From: Teretinema sp942493045
GTDB taxonomy: Bacteria > Spirochaetota > Spirochaetia > Treponematales > Treponemataceae
Direction of reading: 5' to 3'
Length of the DNA stretch: 64,000 bases
Assembly: GCA_942493045.1 (NCBI GenBank)
Contig: OW818665.1
Location: 558,001 to 622,000 of the forward strand
The first letter of the stretch is position 1. Each line of letters begins with the position of its first letter. Position numbers and translations under genes: made by a program. Below are positions 63,415-64,000 of the stretch, in pieces. The notes under the pieces were generated by a model that was given only the letters and a program-made list of their open reading frames with translations, did no database searches and was not told the origin of the DNA.

Positions 63415-64000
63415 GCAATACAATATTTGATAAGGTACACATCTTTGATTCAACCCTGCGTGACGGGGCTCAGGGCGAGGGTATCAGTTTTTCGGTTCAG
63501 GACAAGCTGCATATTGTGCGGGCCTTGGATGAACTCGGGGTGGCATTTATCGAAGCCGGCAACCCCGGTTCCAATCCCAAGGACCTGGAATTCTTTGAAG
63601 AGGTAAAGAAAATCAAGCTGGAAAATTCCCGCCTGGTAGCCTTCGGCTCCACCCGCCGCAAGGACAGCGCCGCCAAAGACGATACCAACCTGCAAAGCCT
63701 GTTGGCCGCCGGAACCGCCGATGTCTGTATCTTTGGCAAGACCTGGGATTTCCATGTCACCGAAATTCTGCGCGCGTCATTGGAAGAAAATCTGGCGATG
63801 ATAGCTGACACTGTCGCCTTTCTGGTTGCTCAGGGCCGCACCGTTATCTATGACGCTGAGCATTTTTTTGACGGCGCGGTCGCCAACCGCGATTACGCCT
63901 TCAAGACCCTGGCCGCGGCCGTAGATGCCGGAGCTTCCATACTGGTGCTCTGTGACACTAACGGCGGCACGGTTCCGGACGTGGTGCAGCGCATGACCGA
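63411..64000 (+). CDS. cimA: Citramalate synthase, N-terminal part (runs off the window)
   Basis: The 196 visible residues are of the DRE-TIM type. IFDSTLRDGAQGEGISFSVQDKLHIV, FIEAGNPGSNPKDLEFF and VAFGSTRRKDS are the blocks that separate CimA from LeuA. VYDAEHFFDG-like sequence (YDAEHFFDGAVANRDYAFKTL) and LCDTNGGTVP follow. It joins pyruvate and acetyl-CoA to citramalate, which LeuCD and a LeuB-type dehydrogenase convert to 2-ketobutyrate for isoleucine. The start overlaps leuA by four bases. Confidence 0.92.
   Translation, partial: MSNTIFDKVHIFDSTLRDGAQGEGISFSVQDKLHIVRALDELGVAFIEAGNPGSNPKDLEFFEEVKKIKLENSRLVAFGSTRRKDSAAKDDTNLQSLLAAGTADVCIFGKTWDFHVTEILRASLEENLAMIADTVAFLVAQGRTVIYDAEHFFDGAVANRDYAFKTLAAAVDAGASILVLCDTNGGTVPDVVQRMT

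Overview
The window looks like a chromosomal segment of a spirochaete, probably of the Treponema lineage. This is inferred from the cassette array, the citramalate-type isoleucine genes, the mitochondrial-like NADP isocitrate dehydrogenase and the many lipoproteins and envelope genes; no rRNA or species marker is present, so placement is moderate at best. Base composition splits sharply. The first 9 kb and one island near 58 kb are very AT-rich, while the rest is moderately GC-rich.

Region 1 (1-9,080) is a mobile region. A truncated IS481-type insertion sequence abuts an array of integron gene cassettes separated by about ten attC sites. Cargo: a GNAT acetyltransferase, two DUF3795-like zinc proteins (one broken), a VapBC toxin-antitoxin pair, a CcdA antitoxin with a decayed CcdB, a VOC protein, a VanX-type D,D-dipeptidase, a small exported protein, a backward XerD-like tyrosine recombinase and a decayed outer-membrane-like gene. 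No integron integrase with its family-specific insertion is visible, so within this window it is an integrase-less cassette cluster. For seven cassettes the first bases complement the last bases, which fixes the cassette borders.

Region 2 (9,096-22,134) is mostly surface and signalling: a lipoprotein glycoside hydrolase, a flavoprotein, a secreted trypsin-like protease and a chemotaxis receptor on the minus strand; then a Big2-repeat lipoprotein behind an apparent sigma-54 promoter, an unknown acidic protein, a tRNA-dihydrouridine synthase, an ABC exporter pair and a DUF1361 membrane protein.

Region 3 (22,184-29,315) is one tightly coupled operon: YtrA-type GntR regulator, SPFH (slipin) protein, LolD/MacB-like ATPase, two FtsX-like permeases, a LolA-like periplasmic protein and an outer-membrane barrel. 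It reads as a self-regulated envelope export or lipoprotein-sorting machine.

Region 4 (29,372-39,155) is the branched-chain amino acid operon ilvD-leuC-leuD-ilvB-ilvN, ending in metH. Region 5 (39,125-52,707) holds a GPH sugar symporter, a PlsC-type acyltransferase, asnA, a B12-binding radical SAM enzyme, an MFS transporter, icd, an HD-GYP phosphodiesterase, a ThrE-like exporter, a CorC-like CBS protein and a GGDEF cyclase. Region 6 (52,864-57,790) is an amino-acid operon: fused aspartokinase-homoserine dehydrogenase, fused DAHP synthase-prephenate dehydratase, and a second acetolactate synthase small subunit. Region 7 (57,823-64,000) has an AT-rich lipoprotein gene that looks like a stray cassette, a polysaccharide lyase with a barrel protein, an AAA ATPase, then leuA and the start of cimA. 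Together cimA, leuCD, ilvBN and ilvD would make isoleucine through citramalate, without threonine deaminase.

A recurring feature is that ten genes have a promoter-like -35/-10 pair whose -10 box ends only 6-9 bases before the start codon, with no convincing Shine-Dalgarno. This suggests frequent leaderless transcription.
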